From Emiliania huxleyi CCMP1516 (taxonomy: Eukaryota; Haptophyta; Isochrysidales; Noelaerhabdaceae): DNA of 64,000 bases. Position 1 is the stretch's first letter. Each line of letters opens with the position of its first letter. The stretch is from the NCBI RefSeq assembly GCF_000372725.1, contig NW_005200600.1, positions 918,569 to 982,568 of the forward strand, given 5' to 3'. A program made the position numbers and the translations under genes. This document shows positions 54,832 through 64,000 of the stretch, piece by piece. The notes under the pieces are model-generated. The model was not told the origin of the DNA. It ran no database searches and was given only the letters and a program-made list of their open reading frames with translations.

Positions 54832-55826
54832 TCACTGCAAGTAGCTCCCGAGCAGCGCCCTCCTCGTCTGCTCGTAGATGTGGAAGGTGAGGACGCTGGA
54901 GGGGAGGAAACGCGCCCACAGGGGCAGCCAGCCGCGCAGAAAGACGACCGGGCCGCCCTCGCGCAGCAGCGCCCTCGCCGCCGCCGCGGGGCTCGCGTGC
55001 GGCCTGCCGATCGTCGGCCCGGCGGTGAAGGCGGTGTAGGTGACGTCAAAGGGGCAGATGGCGGTGGTGAGGGCGAGGCTCGCCGCGAGCGACGCCGCCG
55101 AGTGCACCGCGGGGCCTACAAGGAAGGAGCGCTGTGACCAGACAGGAAGTGCCAGGAGCCGCGTCCACCGCGGCTGCCGTCGGCGAGGCCGGCGGCGCAG
55201 AGCCGCCGCTTGGCCGCGTCGTACGTGGCGAGCTGGGTCGCGGAGAGCAGCGCCCCTCGCGCCACGAGGACGTCGGCGCCGCGCCAGAGCGAGAGCACGC
55301 CGCGCTCCGCCGCCATCTGCCGCAGCGTCGGCAGCCCGCTCAAGCTGTCGACCGTCGGAGGGAGCCCTCGCCTCGCGCCCGTGAGGTAGGAGGCGCCGTC
55401 GGCAGCGAGCAAGCCCGCCTCGGCCTGAGCGACGCGAGAGGCGGCAAAGAGAGGCGCAGAGGCGATGTAGCCGAGCGCGCCGCCGAGCAGGCCAGAGGCG
55501 AACCGGCTGCCGCCCGAGGACCCGTCAGGGCTGAGCGCGTCGCGCAGCGATGGGTAGAGGCCGAGCCGCGTGCCGACCGAGATGCTGCAAGCGAGCATGT
55601 TGGTGGCGAGGCCGGGCTTCCACAGCCCGCTCCAGACGCCCTCGGACCGTACGATGTCCAGCGTGAAGGATCCGAGAGCGGCGCTGTTGCACTGCCGGAT
55701 CTGCCACCGCTGCTTGACAGAGTCGAGCGGGTTCGTGACTGCAATCACGATGGCACCGGTCAAACAGGAGGCGCCAAGCTCGGGCGCGGACGGCGCGCTC
55801 GTGACGGTCCGGCGCGGCGGAGGCAT
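54832..55826 (-). CDS. Mitochondrial carrier family (SLC25) protein, two exons
   Basis: Exons 55826-55178 and 55115-54832 give 310 aa in frame, the usual carrier length. Three repeats are visible through the Px[DE]xx[KR] signatures and variants: NPLDSVKQRW (repeat 1), APLFAASRVA (repeat 2, degenerate) and CPFDVTYTAF (repeat 3). Later halves include GVWSGLWKPGLATNM and GVLSLWRGADVLVARG. Such proteins exchange metabolites across the inner mitochondrial membrane; repeat 2 lacks the acidic residue, so substrate class is unclear. An oxoglutarate/uncoupling-type carrier is possible. Intron 55116-55177 has a GC donor and copies the next exon's start. Confidence 0.85.
55116..55177 (-). repeat. Carrier intron with exon-start copy
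   Basis: A 62-bp intron with a GC donor. It starts GCAGCCGCGGTGGACGCGGC and the next exon starts GCCCCGCGGTGCACTCGGCG; most bases match with a one-base offset. Splicing gives AAGLADGPAVHSAASLAAS. Confidence 0.82.
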
Positions 55827-57117
55827 CGGCGGTCGGTGTGGCGCGAGTTAAGACGGTGACCGCGGTTGTGCCAGCTCTCTCGCTGGGGATCTGAACAGAC
55901 GCCACCACGCGGAGCTGGTGCCAGCCCCCGCGGCCGCAACCACGCATCCGCCGGCGAGGTCTCGCGGCTGCCTTCCCCTTGCTTTGCCAAAGGTTCGTAT
56001 TTCACAAGAGGCAATTCCTCTCCCTCTACCTCTACTCTGCGCGTGCAAGAAGAGAGTATATATCGCAGATAATAACAGCATGTCTGTCGTGTCTTGGTTG
56101 GTGAAGTTCCCTCAGCCTCACACCTTGATTGAGCACTTGATTGAGCACTGGATAGGTAGGTAGGGTCGATTCCGCATGCATGGTACGGGACCCCTCGGTC
56201 GTCTCGCCCTCCCTCACTGGTGTGTTCATTGGGGGGGGTCATAACAAACACGGTACAAGAGCGAGGTGCACGTGCACGCTGCCAAAGCAGTGTCGTCCCC
56301 CCTTCTCCATTCACCTACCTGCCTACCTCACAGTGAGATGTGTCGGCGGCGATGGCGGTGTGACCGATCGAGCTACAAGAGGAGCTTGTTCAGCATGATC
56401 CGGGAGGGTCGAGCAGTTCCTCACTTCCACACTGGGTGAGCTTCAGACCTCGGGCCTCTCACCCCTTCACCTTCGGCTTGTGTGGATCGAACCACCGCCG
56501 GGATGGAAGCTTCCTGCTTCCATCTACGAGATAGCGCAGCCTCTTACCTGTGTCCCAGTGCGAGGGCTGGTGAGCGCCTCTTGTGCGCCGTTGCGGGGGG
56601 AGGGGCAACGGGGTGGGGGGTGGGGGGGGAGGCGGATTTCAGCCGGACGGTAAAGTAGTCAAAGCAACTTGAGGCCGCGCTGGTGCCCCACACACCACCC
56701 CCCATCTTCTTACAGCAGCAGCGACTGGGCCGGTTTCATTGCACCTCAGGCCCGCCTCCCTTGCCTCACACCTTACGGATCGTGCAGGGCCAGGGGCTGC
56801 GGGACACATGCACATGCACATGCACATGCACATGCTACACGTCCCTGTAAAATCCTCCATCTCGTCTCAGAGTTTGACCGTTTTAAATAAAAGATTTATT
56901 ATTTGTTTTTTCGTGTCTTCCGCAAACCAGTGTCTTCCCCCTCTCTCCGGCCAGAGAGGCAGAGCATGGGCCAGAGAGATTCTCTGTCGCGCGTGGCCCT
57001 CTTTGTATAGTTGTACAGTACGGGCACACACACGATCTCAACATTCGCGCACAGGCTGTCACCGTGGATCGATACTCAAGAGCCGAGAATAAATGGAAGG
57101 TGTCGAGAGCACTAGGA
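55827..57117. other. Intergenic region between carrier and helicase, no gene seen
   Basis: Contains (GGTA)n at 56153-56165, a G-run near 56600-56632 and (ACATGC)n at about 56806-56836. Frames are short and unconvincing. A tRNA-like T-loop near 56500 was checked and rejected. Confidence 0.45.
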
Positions 57118-60100
57118 CTAGGCACCCCCTCGCGCCTCCCCGGGCTCCTCCCCCCCGCCGGGCTCCTCCTCAGGCAGCGCCATGAGCTCGTCCTCCGCGA
57201 TCGGGTAGCGGTCGCACGCTCGGACGGCGGCCCGCGCGGCCGCCTTGGCCGCCTCGGAGACATACGGCACTGCCGACACCGTCTTGAGCAGCTCGAGCGA
57301 GCGGCGGAGCAGTCGAAAGAGGTCGCCCAAGTCGAGCGACGTGCCTGCGACGAGCGACTCCCACCCCTCGCCCGCCGCCCACGCCTCGACAAGCCCGCAC
57401 AAGCCCGCGTCGAGGCCGACGGGGAACGAGAGGCCGGCCGCCATCTGCGCGCGCTGCAGCTCCGCCGCGCGATCCGCCAGCACGTCGACCGTCTCGTACA
57501 CGGCTTCGGAGGGCGCGAACCGCACAAAAGTGTTTGGGCGCAGCCGCTCGTCGAGCGTCGCGGCAAGCACCGCCGCCAGCTGCGGCGGCTCGAGCTCGGC
57601 GGCCGCAGCCTCCATCAGCACCAGCGCGAGCCACAGCTCGTTCTCGCCCGAGAGCGACGCGACGAGCGCCCCAAACTCGGTCGCCTCCCACCCGTCGGCC
57701 GAGTCGCCGTCGAGCGCGCCGTAGCAGCGCAGCAACTCGCCGATGGAGCGGAACTGAGAGAGCGCGTCGCCCCCCTCGGACGCCGGCGCAACCTCGCGCC
57801 CGACCCCTCCTCGCCCGAGCGACTCGAGCAAGCCAGCGATGGCGCCCCCCTCGAGAAAGCCCGCACTGCCGCCCCCACCCTCCTCCGACGACCCCGCCGC
57901 CCCCGCAGAGCTCGCAGAGCGCTCGCGCTTCGCCGCCGCCGCCTCGCGGCCAGCCCTCCGGCGCAGCCTCGCCTCCTCGCCCTCGAGCTTGGCCTCGCGC
58001 TCCGCCGCAGCGAGCACCTCGTCCCGCTCCGGCGACGCGTGCAGCTCGTGCGCCTCCACCTGCGCCTCCACCCGCGCGACCCGCGCGCGCTGCCTCTCCT
58101 CGGGCGCCGACACGGGCGGCGGCGGCAGCGGCGGCACCAACCCGCTCAGCGGCGCGCCTCCGTCGCCCTCCTCGCCTCCGTCGCCCTCCTCGCCGCCGCC
58201 GCTCGAGGAGCCGGCGGCGGCGGGCGCCTCCCACGCGCCGTCTGTGCGGGGCAGCCAGCTGCCGGCCGGCGGGGTGAGGCTGCGGAGCCTGGGAGGAGAG
58301 CGCCGAGATTGAGGTGTGTGGCCGAAGTGAGGCCGAGAGATGCCATCGGTCTGGCGGCGCCTCTCGAGCTGCGCGGCGTGGAGCGGCGCGGGCTCCTCCT
58401 CCGGGTAGAGGCCGGCGATGTGGCGCGGCGCGGCGCAGCGGAAGGACCCGTCCTCGAGGAGGAGGAGGGCGAGCTGCTCCGCCTGCGGGAGATCGGCGGG
58501 AGATCGGCGAGGTGTGGCCGGGAGGAGGAGGAGGAGGAGCAGGGGCGGACGCTGCTCTCCTCCTCGACGCCGCCGCGCCGTCGCCGCCGCCCGCCCCCGA
58601 CCACACCCGCCGCCGCCGCCGCCGCCTTTCGCATGGCCGCCGCGATGGCGGGCGGCGGGTCGTCGGCGACGATGGCGGCGGCGCCGTCGGAGGTGCGCGC
58701 GGGCGTTCCGCGGTTGACGAAACCGAGGAGCGTCTCCACCATCTCCGCCTCCGCCTCCGCCTCCTGCGCACGCAGAAAGGAGAGCGAGCGCTGCTCCGCC
58801 TCCAGCCGGCCCTGCAGCTTGGCGTACGACGCGACGGACGAGCGGTCGAAGCGCGCCAGCAGTGCCCGCAGCCGCCGCCGCTCCTCCTCGACGCCTCCGA
58901 GCTGCGCCACCGCCGTCTCCGCCTTGGCGCGCGCCGTGTACGCGCCGAAGGAGCGCGCGATCAGCGACTCGCACTCGGAGAGAGGCCTCCTCCGCCGCAG
59001 CTTGAGCGCGGAGCCGTACCCGAGGCAAAAGTTGGACTCGATGGGGTCGGCGGGCCGCGCGAGGAGGCGCGCCTAGGGAGATACGGGGAGATATGGGGAG
59101 ATACGGGGAGATATGGGGAGATACGGGGAGATATGGGGAGATATGGGGAGATTAGAGGGCCGCGCGAGAGGCGCGCCGCGTCCGGCGCGCTCTCCCACGC
59201 GGAGCGGCAGAGCAGCACGTTGCCTGAGTGGGTCACGTGAGCAGGAGTCGAGTCGTGGTGGAGCCGGGCACGCGGAGCGGCAGTTGGGCTCGTTGCCTCG
59301 CTCGTCGATGCCTCGCCGGCCTGCACGCCCCGCCATCTGCAGCAGCGCCTACTCATCAGCAAGTACAGGACTGGCACGCCTCGAGGTTGAACGCCCCGCC
59401 AGCTGCAGCAGCGCCGAGGCGGCGAGCGGCTCGACCCCCCTGTCGCCGCGCTTGGAGAGGGTGGTGACGACGGTAGTGCGCGCCGGCATGTTGATCCCGG
59501 CGGCGAGCGTCTCGGTCGCGAAGACCACCTCGAGCAGGTGGGCGAGGTACAGCCGAGACACAGCCGAGACACAGCCGAGACACAGCCGAGATACAGCCGA
59601 GATACAGCGAGGGCCACCTTGAGGAGGTTGGCCTGGAAGAGCTGCTCCGCCAGCGCCTTCTCGAGCGGCAGCATCCCCGCGTGGTGCGACGCGATGCCGA
59701 GCTGCAGCAGCTCGAAGCGGCGCACGTCGAGGGAGTCGAGCAGCGCGCCTAATCCGTGGAGGCACCGCAGTGAGTCACTGGCAGTCAGCGCGTCGAGCGA
59801 CGCGAGCAGCGCACCGTTGGCGCGCTTGAAGTCGGCGACGATGCTCTCTATGCGGCCAACCTCGTGTGCACCCACCAGCGGAGTCCGCAGCGCCGCCGCC
59901 TGCTCCGCCGCCGCATCGCAGCCGGCGCGCGAGAAGATGAAGACGATGGCGGGCAGCATCGCCTTGTGCGAGAGCTCGCGCAGCAGCGAAGGGACCGGCG
60001 CGATCTCGGACCGCGCCTGCGCACGCGGGTCCGCCCACCCGCCGCCGCCGCGCCACCCGCCGCCCCGCCCGCCTCCGCCGCCACCCGCATCGCCCTCTCT

Positions 60101-61343
60101 CCGCGTCCAGCCTCCTCCTCCGCCCTCGTCTCCCCTCCTGCCCCCGCCCCGCCCTCCGCCGCGCCTGCCGCCGCGCCCGCCGCCCGCCGCCCGCCGCTCG
60201 CGCCTCGCCTCTCGCGCCAGACCGCGCTTCTCAGGCCGCAGGCTTGGGTTGAGCCTCCACGCCTAATCTTGGCCAAACCTCGGCTCATCTCGGCCAATCT
60301 CGGGGCGGAGCTGGGTGGGGCCCCTCCCCCGCCTTTGGCGGCGCCGCACCGCCGCCTCCCGGCCCGGCGGCGGGAGAGGTGAAGAGGTCCTCCACGCCGA
60401 GGTCGTCGGCGTAGCGGTAGCGCAGCGGCACCTAACCGGTGGCGATGCACAGGTCCGTCGGTCAGCAGAGGTCGGCGCAGCGGTGGCGGAGCGGCACCGG
60501 CCGATGCGACGTCTCGACGAGCGACGTGGGGCCGTGGATCGCCTCGAGCCAGCGAGTGACCTGCCGCGCGTTGGCCATCGTCGCCGAGAGCGCAACCAGC
60601 TTTGCGGACGGCGGCGCGAGCACGCAGCACTCCTCCCAGACCGTGCCACGCGACTTGTCGTTCATGTAGTGAAACTCGTCGAGGATGACGACTCCGACCC
60701 GCCCCGCCGCCTGCGCCGCGAAGACCATCTCGTCCTGCTCGAGCAGCATGTTGCGCAGCACCTCCGTCGTCATCACCAGCACCGGCGCGTCGCGCTGCTT
60801 CTGCGTGTCGCCCGTCAGCAAGCCGACCGAGCCGGGCCCGAGCGCGGCCGAGAGGTCGCGGTACTTTTGGTTGGAGAGCGCCTTGAGCGGCGTGGTGTAG
60901 ATGGCGCGCTCGCCGCGCGCCAGCGCCGCGTACAGCGCCAGCTCCGCCACCGCCGTCTTCCCCGAGCCGGTCGGCGCAGAGACGACGACTGAGCTGCCGT
61001 CAAGGAGCGCGGCCATAGCATCGGTCTGGAAGCCATCGAGCGGGTGGTCGAAGCAGCGCGGGAGCAGCGACGCCAGTGGCTCGCCCGCCGCGCACCCGTC
61101 GACCAGCCGCGGCAGCAGCTCCTCGCTCGGAAACGGTGAGAGTGGCGGCGGTGGCGGCGCCGGCGCTGGCGCAACTCCGGTGCTGGATAGGACGGGCGGG
61201 CCGACGCTGCGAGAGGTGGGAGCTCGTGAGAGTTGATGGGGACGGACGACGAGAAATGGAGCGAGCGAGGCGAGAGCGAGCAGCATGATTGGGCCGGCAC
61301 GAAGGGTCGAGCGTCCGCCGGAAAGAGAATAGACTGGTTCCAC
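57118..61343 (-). CDS. SKI2/MTR4-family DExH RNA helicase, ISE2-like, probably plastid targeted
   Basis: The N-terminus MEPVYSLSGG...IMLLALASLAPFLVVRP could be a signal/transit sequence. Helicase motifs are all present: APTGSGKT (Walker A), TPLKALSNQKY (Ia), DEFHYMND (DExH), SATM (III), SHRPVPLRYRYAD across intron 60432-60497, then FIFSRAGCDAAAE, ASHHAGMLPLEK, FATETLAAGINMPART across intron 59529-59617 and LLQMAGRAGRRGID (VI) across intron 59349-59414. The long C-terminal part has coiled stretches (QLGGVEEERRRLRALLARFD) and a DSHCT-like end (GLVEAWAAGEGWESLVAGTS, LDLGDLFRLLRRSLELLKTV). It resembles plant ISE2, a chloroplast RNA-processing helicase; SKI2 or MTR4 homology is the alternative. 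Stop at 57118. Confidence 0.88.
59073..59176 (-). repeat. Helicase intron: exon-start copy plus GAGATATGGG repeats
   Basis: The intron (104 bp, GC donor) starts GCGCGCCTCTCGCGCGGCCC; the next exon starts GCGCGCCTCCTCGCGCGGCC, differing by one inserted C over about 24 bases. The rest is a GGGGAGATACGGGGAGATAT tandem array. Confidence 0.92.
59349..59414 (-). repeat. Helicase intron splitting motif VI, with 26-bp exon copy
   Basis: The intron (66 bp, GC donor) starts GCGCTGCTGCAGCTGGCGGG; the next exon starts GCGCTGCTGCAGATGGCGGG, and the match continues through GCGT. The copy would code LLQLAGR and the real exon codes LLQMAGRAGRRG. Confidence 0.93.
59529..59617 (-). repeat. Helicase intron: exon copy plus CAGCCGAGACA array
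   Basis: The intron (89 bp, GT donor) starts GTGGCCCTCGC and the next exon starts GTGGTCTTCGC; upstream AACCTCCTCAAG and CACCTGCTCGAG also match, so the duplication spans both sides of the splice site. About six 11-bp TGTCTCGGCTG units fill the middle. Confidence 0.88.
60432..60497 (-). repeat. Helicase intron with 27-bp exon copy
   Basis: The intron (66 bp, GT donor) starts GTGCCGCTCCGCCACCGCTG; the next exon starts GTGCCGCTGCGCTACCGCTA. About 24 of 27 bases match. Splicing restores HRPVPLRYRYADDLGVEDLF. Confidence 0.92.
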
Positions 61344-61580
61344 AATAGATTTAGCCCTGCGGCCACGTCATGGGGCCATTCGAAGTGCCGCGGCCGGCTA
61401 GCTCGTGACGGCCCGAGTCCGAGGGTTGCAGCCGTGAGGCTCGGGCCCTGGGTGCAGTCTGAGGCCCCACGCCTGTCGCTCGGGCGCGGAGGCGAGCCAC
61501 GAGCGCATTCGGTACCCAGGTCACGCACTTTCCACGCCCTCATTCGAGCGACATCGCGGACACAACACTGCCTCACGCCC
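61344..61580. promoter_or_regulatory. Probable helicase promoter region
   Basis: The 237 bp upstream of the helicase start, ending where the S28 fragment stops. No TATA-like or other box is convincing; the assignment rests on position only. Confidence 0.3.
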
Positions 61581-62010
61581 TTACTCTATTGCTGCTAGGC
61601 TACTCAAGCGAGACCTGGTGGCAATCCCGTCTGGCCAGCTCGACACGCCGCTTCGCGCAGGTATCGCGCCAGGCCCTGCCACCGCTCGCCGCCTCGCCGG
61701 CACGCTCGCGCTCTCCACAGATCCAATGCGCGCGAATACTCCGACCGCAGTGCCGTCCCACTGCTGCGCGTGGACGAGGTAGCGCAGCGGGAAGGTGCCT
61801 CCGGGGTCTGCGGGCGGGCCGTGGTGTGAGAAGCGCAGCGGGAAGGTGCCTCCGGGGTCTGCGGGCGGGCCAGGGTGTGCAGTGCTGTGCGTCTCTATTT
61901 TTTTGGAGGCGAGCCACGCCAATCACCTGCGCCGTGGGCATGCCGGAAGTTGAAGTGGTCAACGCTCGTGTTGAACCAGTGCGTCTCCACGGGGTACGCG
62001 CATGCCAGCG
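61581..62010 (-). pseudogene. N-terminal fragment of an S28-type serine carboxypeptidase
   Basis: MTPLACAYPVETHWFNTSVD followed by HFNFRHAHGA is the family opening (WFxQxLDHF). After an intron (donor at 61926, GT) it continues DPGGTFPLRYLVHAQQWDG, matching FxQRYxVN...W. A 51-bp in-frame duplication repeats PADPGGTFPLR at the acceptor (61807 and 61858). Beyond QQWDG the frame loses similarity and stops at 61581, well before the catalytic Ser, Asp and His. It is therefore a remnant, or the rest lies in sequence lost on this strand. Confidence 0.5.
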
Positions 62011-62441
62011 GCGTCATGACGCTTCCGCCTGCTGGCTTGGGCGCGCGGGGCCGCCCGCTAGGCTTCGGGGACGCACGAGACGACTCGAACTTCCCCGCGT
62101 TCTGTTCATGCCTTGACGTGTGAGCGTAGCGTGAAGAGGCGGTGCCCCTGCGCGTTTCGAATAGGACGTCCGTGCACTCCAAGTCCGTTTCTATCTCGTT
62201 CGAACGTTCCCATTCCCTATTAGTTCGCCCGCAGCGCCTGGGCCTGCGCGCACAGGCGCATTTTGTATCCGAGGACCGAGCACAGTGTTGTGTTTTCGAT
62301 CCGTTTCGTGTCCCCTGTTCCCCTTGACGGACGAAATCTGTGTCGTTTGTGCCCTCTCCTTTCTCGCAGAGTATTAGCGCTGGAAGCGCTGCGGTCGGCG
62401 TTCGCTGCGCGTGTCGCCGGCGGTTTTTCAAGTAAGAAGAC
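62011..62441. other. Upstream and 3' flank region, no separate gene supported
   Basis: AT-richer segment between the S28 fragment and the LRR gene end, with one GTGAAGAGGCG half hairpin at 62132. Frames here are weak. Confidence 0.4.
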
Positions 62442-64000
62442 TCAGGTCGCCGTGAGGTCCGCAAACTCGCTCTCGAACTCCTCGCGGTCTCGCTGGCGCG
62501 CGGCACCGTCCAAGCCGTAAGAGTCGAGCCGGATCTGCGCCCGCTCTAGCCAGCCGAGGAGCAGGGGGCGGCAGCGCTTGTACGCGAGCACGCCTTGGTA
62601 GAGGAGCCGGAGCCGCTCCTGGGCGCGCATTCGAGCTGGCGAAAGACGGAGGACGGTGGTGGTTGGGCAGAAGGCGACCAGCTTCACCATCTCCGCCGTG
62701 CCGTCGAGGTCCTAGGGAGTAGGGGCGCGGGCGGTCGACGGCTGTCCGCTCCAGGCAGCAGGGGTGTAGAGGGCGCGGCTGGGCGAGGCGAGGCGGCGAG
62801 GGCAAAGGCGAGGGCGCGCGCACATTAGCGTCTGCGTCGAGAGGGAGGGTGGCTGTGGCGAGGGAGGAGCAGCCGCCGAAGGCCTGGTAGCCCAAGTTCT
62901 GGAGCTGTGCGAGGCGGGAGTTGTGCGCGGGGAAGGTGAGCCGGCGGAGGGAGGAGCAGTCGAAGAAGGCGTGCCTGAGCTCGCAAGCGCGCGAAGCGTG
63001 AGAAGGAGATGCGTTTGAGGGGCGGTCGGAGACTGGAGAGAGCTCCTTCCGATGCACTCGAGCCCGTCCGGGAGGGCGACGGAGGAGAGGGAGGTGCAGC
63101 GCAGGAAGGCGTCCTGTTCACAGCCATCGGTGTGAAGAGGCGCTGCTCACAGCCAAGAGGAGGCGCGCGACTGCTGGGGGCAGCGTCTCCTCGTCAATAC
63201 GGACCAGGCTGCCTAGAGGAGGGAGCACACGGGCGAGCTGAGGCAGCGGGAGTACATAGCACAACAAGGGGCCCGGGTACGGCGGAGTACAGCTGAACAC
63301 AGTTCACACACGTGCCCCCTCGAGCGCTGATCGAGCGCTGCTCGGAAGAGCGGGGAGTGGTGGTTGGACTTGTGTTTGGCATCTGGGGAGAGGCTGCTGG
63401 GGAGGCGCAGCTCGGCGAGGGAGGAGCAGTCGCGGAAGCAGCCGGGCCCGATGGAAGAGACCTGTTCACAGCCGCCGAGCGACTGTGAAGCGGCGCTCCT
63501 CACGGCGGTCGCGGGAAGAGGGCGGAGGGGGAGCCCGACCCCGTCGGGGATCGCGACGGAGGCGAGGGAGGTGCAGTAGTAGAAGGCGGTCTTGCCGAGG
63601 TAGGTCAGGCCTGCTGTCGGTGACGGGCGTGAAGAGACGCTGTTCGCAGCGAGGGTGTTGCCGAGGGCTAGGCGAGGCCGGCGGGGAGGGCGACGGAGGC
63701 GAGGGAAGAGCAGTTGATGAAGGCGCCTGTTCACAGAGCGAGGCGTGAAGAGGCGCTCTTTAGAGGGGGGGGGGAGAGGGAGGAGTGGCAGGAGCAGCGC
63801 CGTCGCCGATGGAGGCGAGGCTGGCGGGGAAGGCGACGGAGGTGAGGGAGGAGCAGCAGTGGAAGGAGTGGTTGCCTGTGTCCAGTAGTGCGAGGCGTGA
63901 AGAGAAGCGGCGGCAGGCCGAAGCAGCCAGCAGAGAGGAGGGTGCCGATGGAGGCGAGGCCGGCGGGGAGGGGCAGGGAGGCGAGGGAGGAGCAGCCGTC
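62442..64000 (-). CDS. BspA-type leucine-rich-repeat (LRR_5) protein, 5' end outside the window
   Basis: Repeats of the BspA/LRR_5 kind are visible in several short exons: LTYLGKTAFYYCTSLASVAI, SIGPGCFRDCSSLAELRLPS, AFLRCTSLSSVALPDGLECI, RHAFFDCSSLRRLTFPAHNS and YQAFGGCSSLATATLPLDAD. The last exon (62690-62442) is helical, without repeats, and ends EFESEFADLTAT. BspA-like LRRs are common as surface or intracellular binding scaffolds in protists; no ligand can be inferred. Each LRR is separated by a short intron with the TGTGAACAG...CTCTTCAC core. The coding strand continues past 64000, so the protein is partial here. Confidence 0.78.
63113..63152. repeat. Intron-core hairpin in the LRR gene
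   Basis: CCTGTTCACAGCC, a short spacer and GTGTGAAGAGGCGCTGCTCA form two overlapping inverted repeats. Close relatives lie at 63465-63500, 63620-63645, 63722-63757 and 63892-63905 in the same gene, one per intron. Confidence 0.78.
63611..63678 (-). repeat. LRR-gene intron with exon copy and hairpin core
   Basis: The intron (68 bp, GC donor) starts GCCTCGCCTAGCCCTCGGCA; the next exon starts GCCTGACCTACCTCGGCAAG. About 20 of 24 bases match with one gap. The core has GCGAACAGCGTCTCTTCACG. Confidence 0.88.

Noticed and set aside
56470-56520. tRNA-like T-loop (GGTTCGATCC on the minus strand)
   Set aside because: The flanking stem does not pair over five bases and no acceptor or anticodon arm could be folded around it.
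57064-59076. 670-codon plus-strand frame
   Set aside because: Antisense shadow of the helicase C-terminal exon, which has family similarity.

Overview
This is a eukaryotic nuclear window, very GC-rich, with intron-bearing genes on both strands. The protein set (plastid-type SKI2/ISE2 helicase, EGF-GT47 exostosin, chalcone-isomerase-fold protein, AP2 domains), the many GC-AG introns and the 10-11 bp minisatellites in introns together suggest a haptophyte alga. An Emiliania/Gephyrocapsa huxleyi-like genome is the best guess; this is inference from gene content and style, not a database match. One 100-N assembly gap lies at 22997-23096.

Layout. 1-5 kb: a hypothetical exon, telomere-like motifs, a tetraspanin-like protein (-) and a seven-exon ASMT-type O-methyltransferase (+). 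5.1-12.8 kb: a long URB1/Npa1 ribosome-biogenesis gene (-). 13.2-14.4 kb: a foldback element. 14.8-18.4 kb: glutamate decarboxylase-like (+) facing a GLTP-domain protein (-). 18.7-20.1 kb: a patchwork of transposon pieces. 20.5-24.7 kb: an EGF/exostosin GT47 gene (+) with an 85-bp array and the gap. 24.9-26.9 kb: an ankyrin/RGG protein (-). 27.2-28.8 kb: repeats. 28.8-31.9 kb: a metallo-beta-lactamase-fold hydrolase (+) facing a CHI-like protein (-). 32.3-36.7 kb: repeat-derived coding relics, an RS-rich protein (-), a gene remnant and a HIG1-like protein (+). 37.9-43.2 kb: a GT8-like gene with a frame break (+) and an AP2-domain protein (-). 43.4-46.8 kb: dispersed repeats and two complete non-autonomous TIR elements. 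47.3-51.7 kb: coatomer beta' (COPB2) (-), whose 5' end lies in a large interrupted palindrome reaching 53.2 kb. 53.5-54.8 kb: a minisatellite-bearing element. 54.8-55.8 kb: a mitochondrial carrier (-). 57.1-61.3 kb: a SKI2/ISE2-type helicase (-). 61.6-62.0 kb: an S28 peptidase fragment. 62.4 kb to the end: a BspA-type LRR gene (-), truncated by the window.

The genes do not form a pathway; they are unrelated housekeeping and family genes. What unites them is how their introns are built. In 16 introns that I could delimit by protein homology, the first 10-30 bases of the intron are an imperfect copy of the first bases of the next exon. Both copies carry an AGGT or AGGC site. The upstream copy supplies a GT or, more often, GC donor, and the downstream copy supplies the AG acceptor. 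The space between is filled by a recurrent short hairpin (TGTGAA...TTCACA) or by 10-11 bp CCGAGA-type tandem repeats. This looks like intron birth by tandem duplication, or by introner insertion with a long target duplication, seen across almost every multi-exon gene here. It is the most interesting signal in the window.
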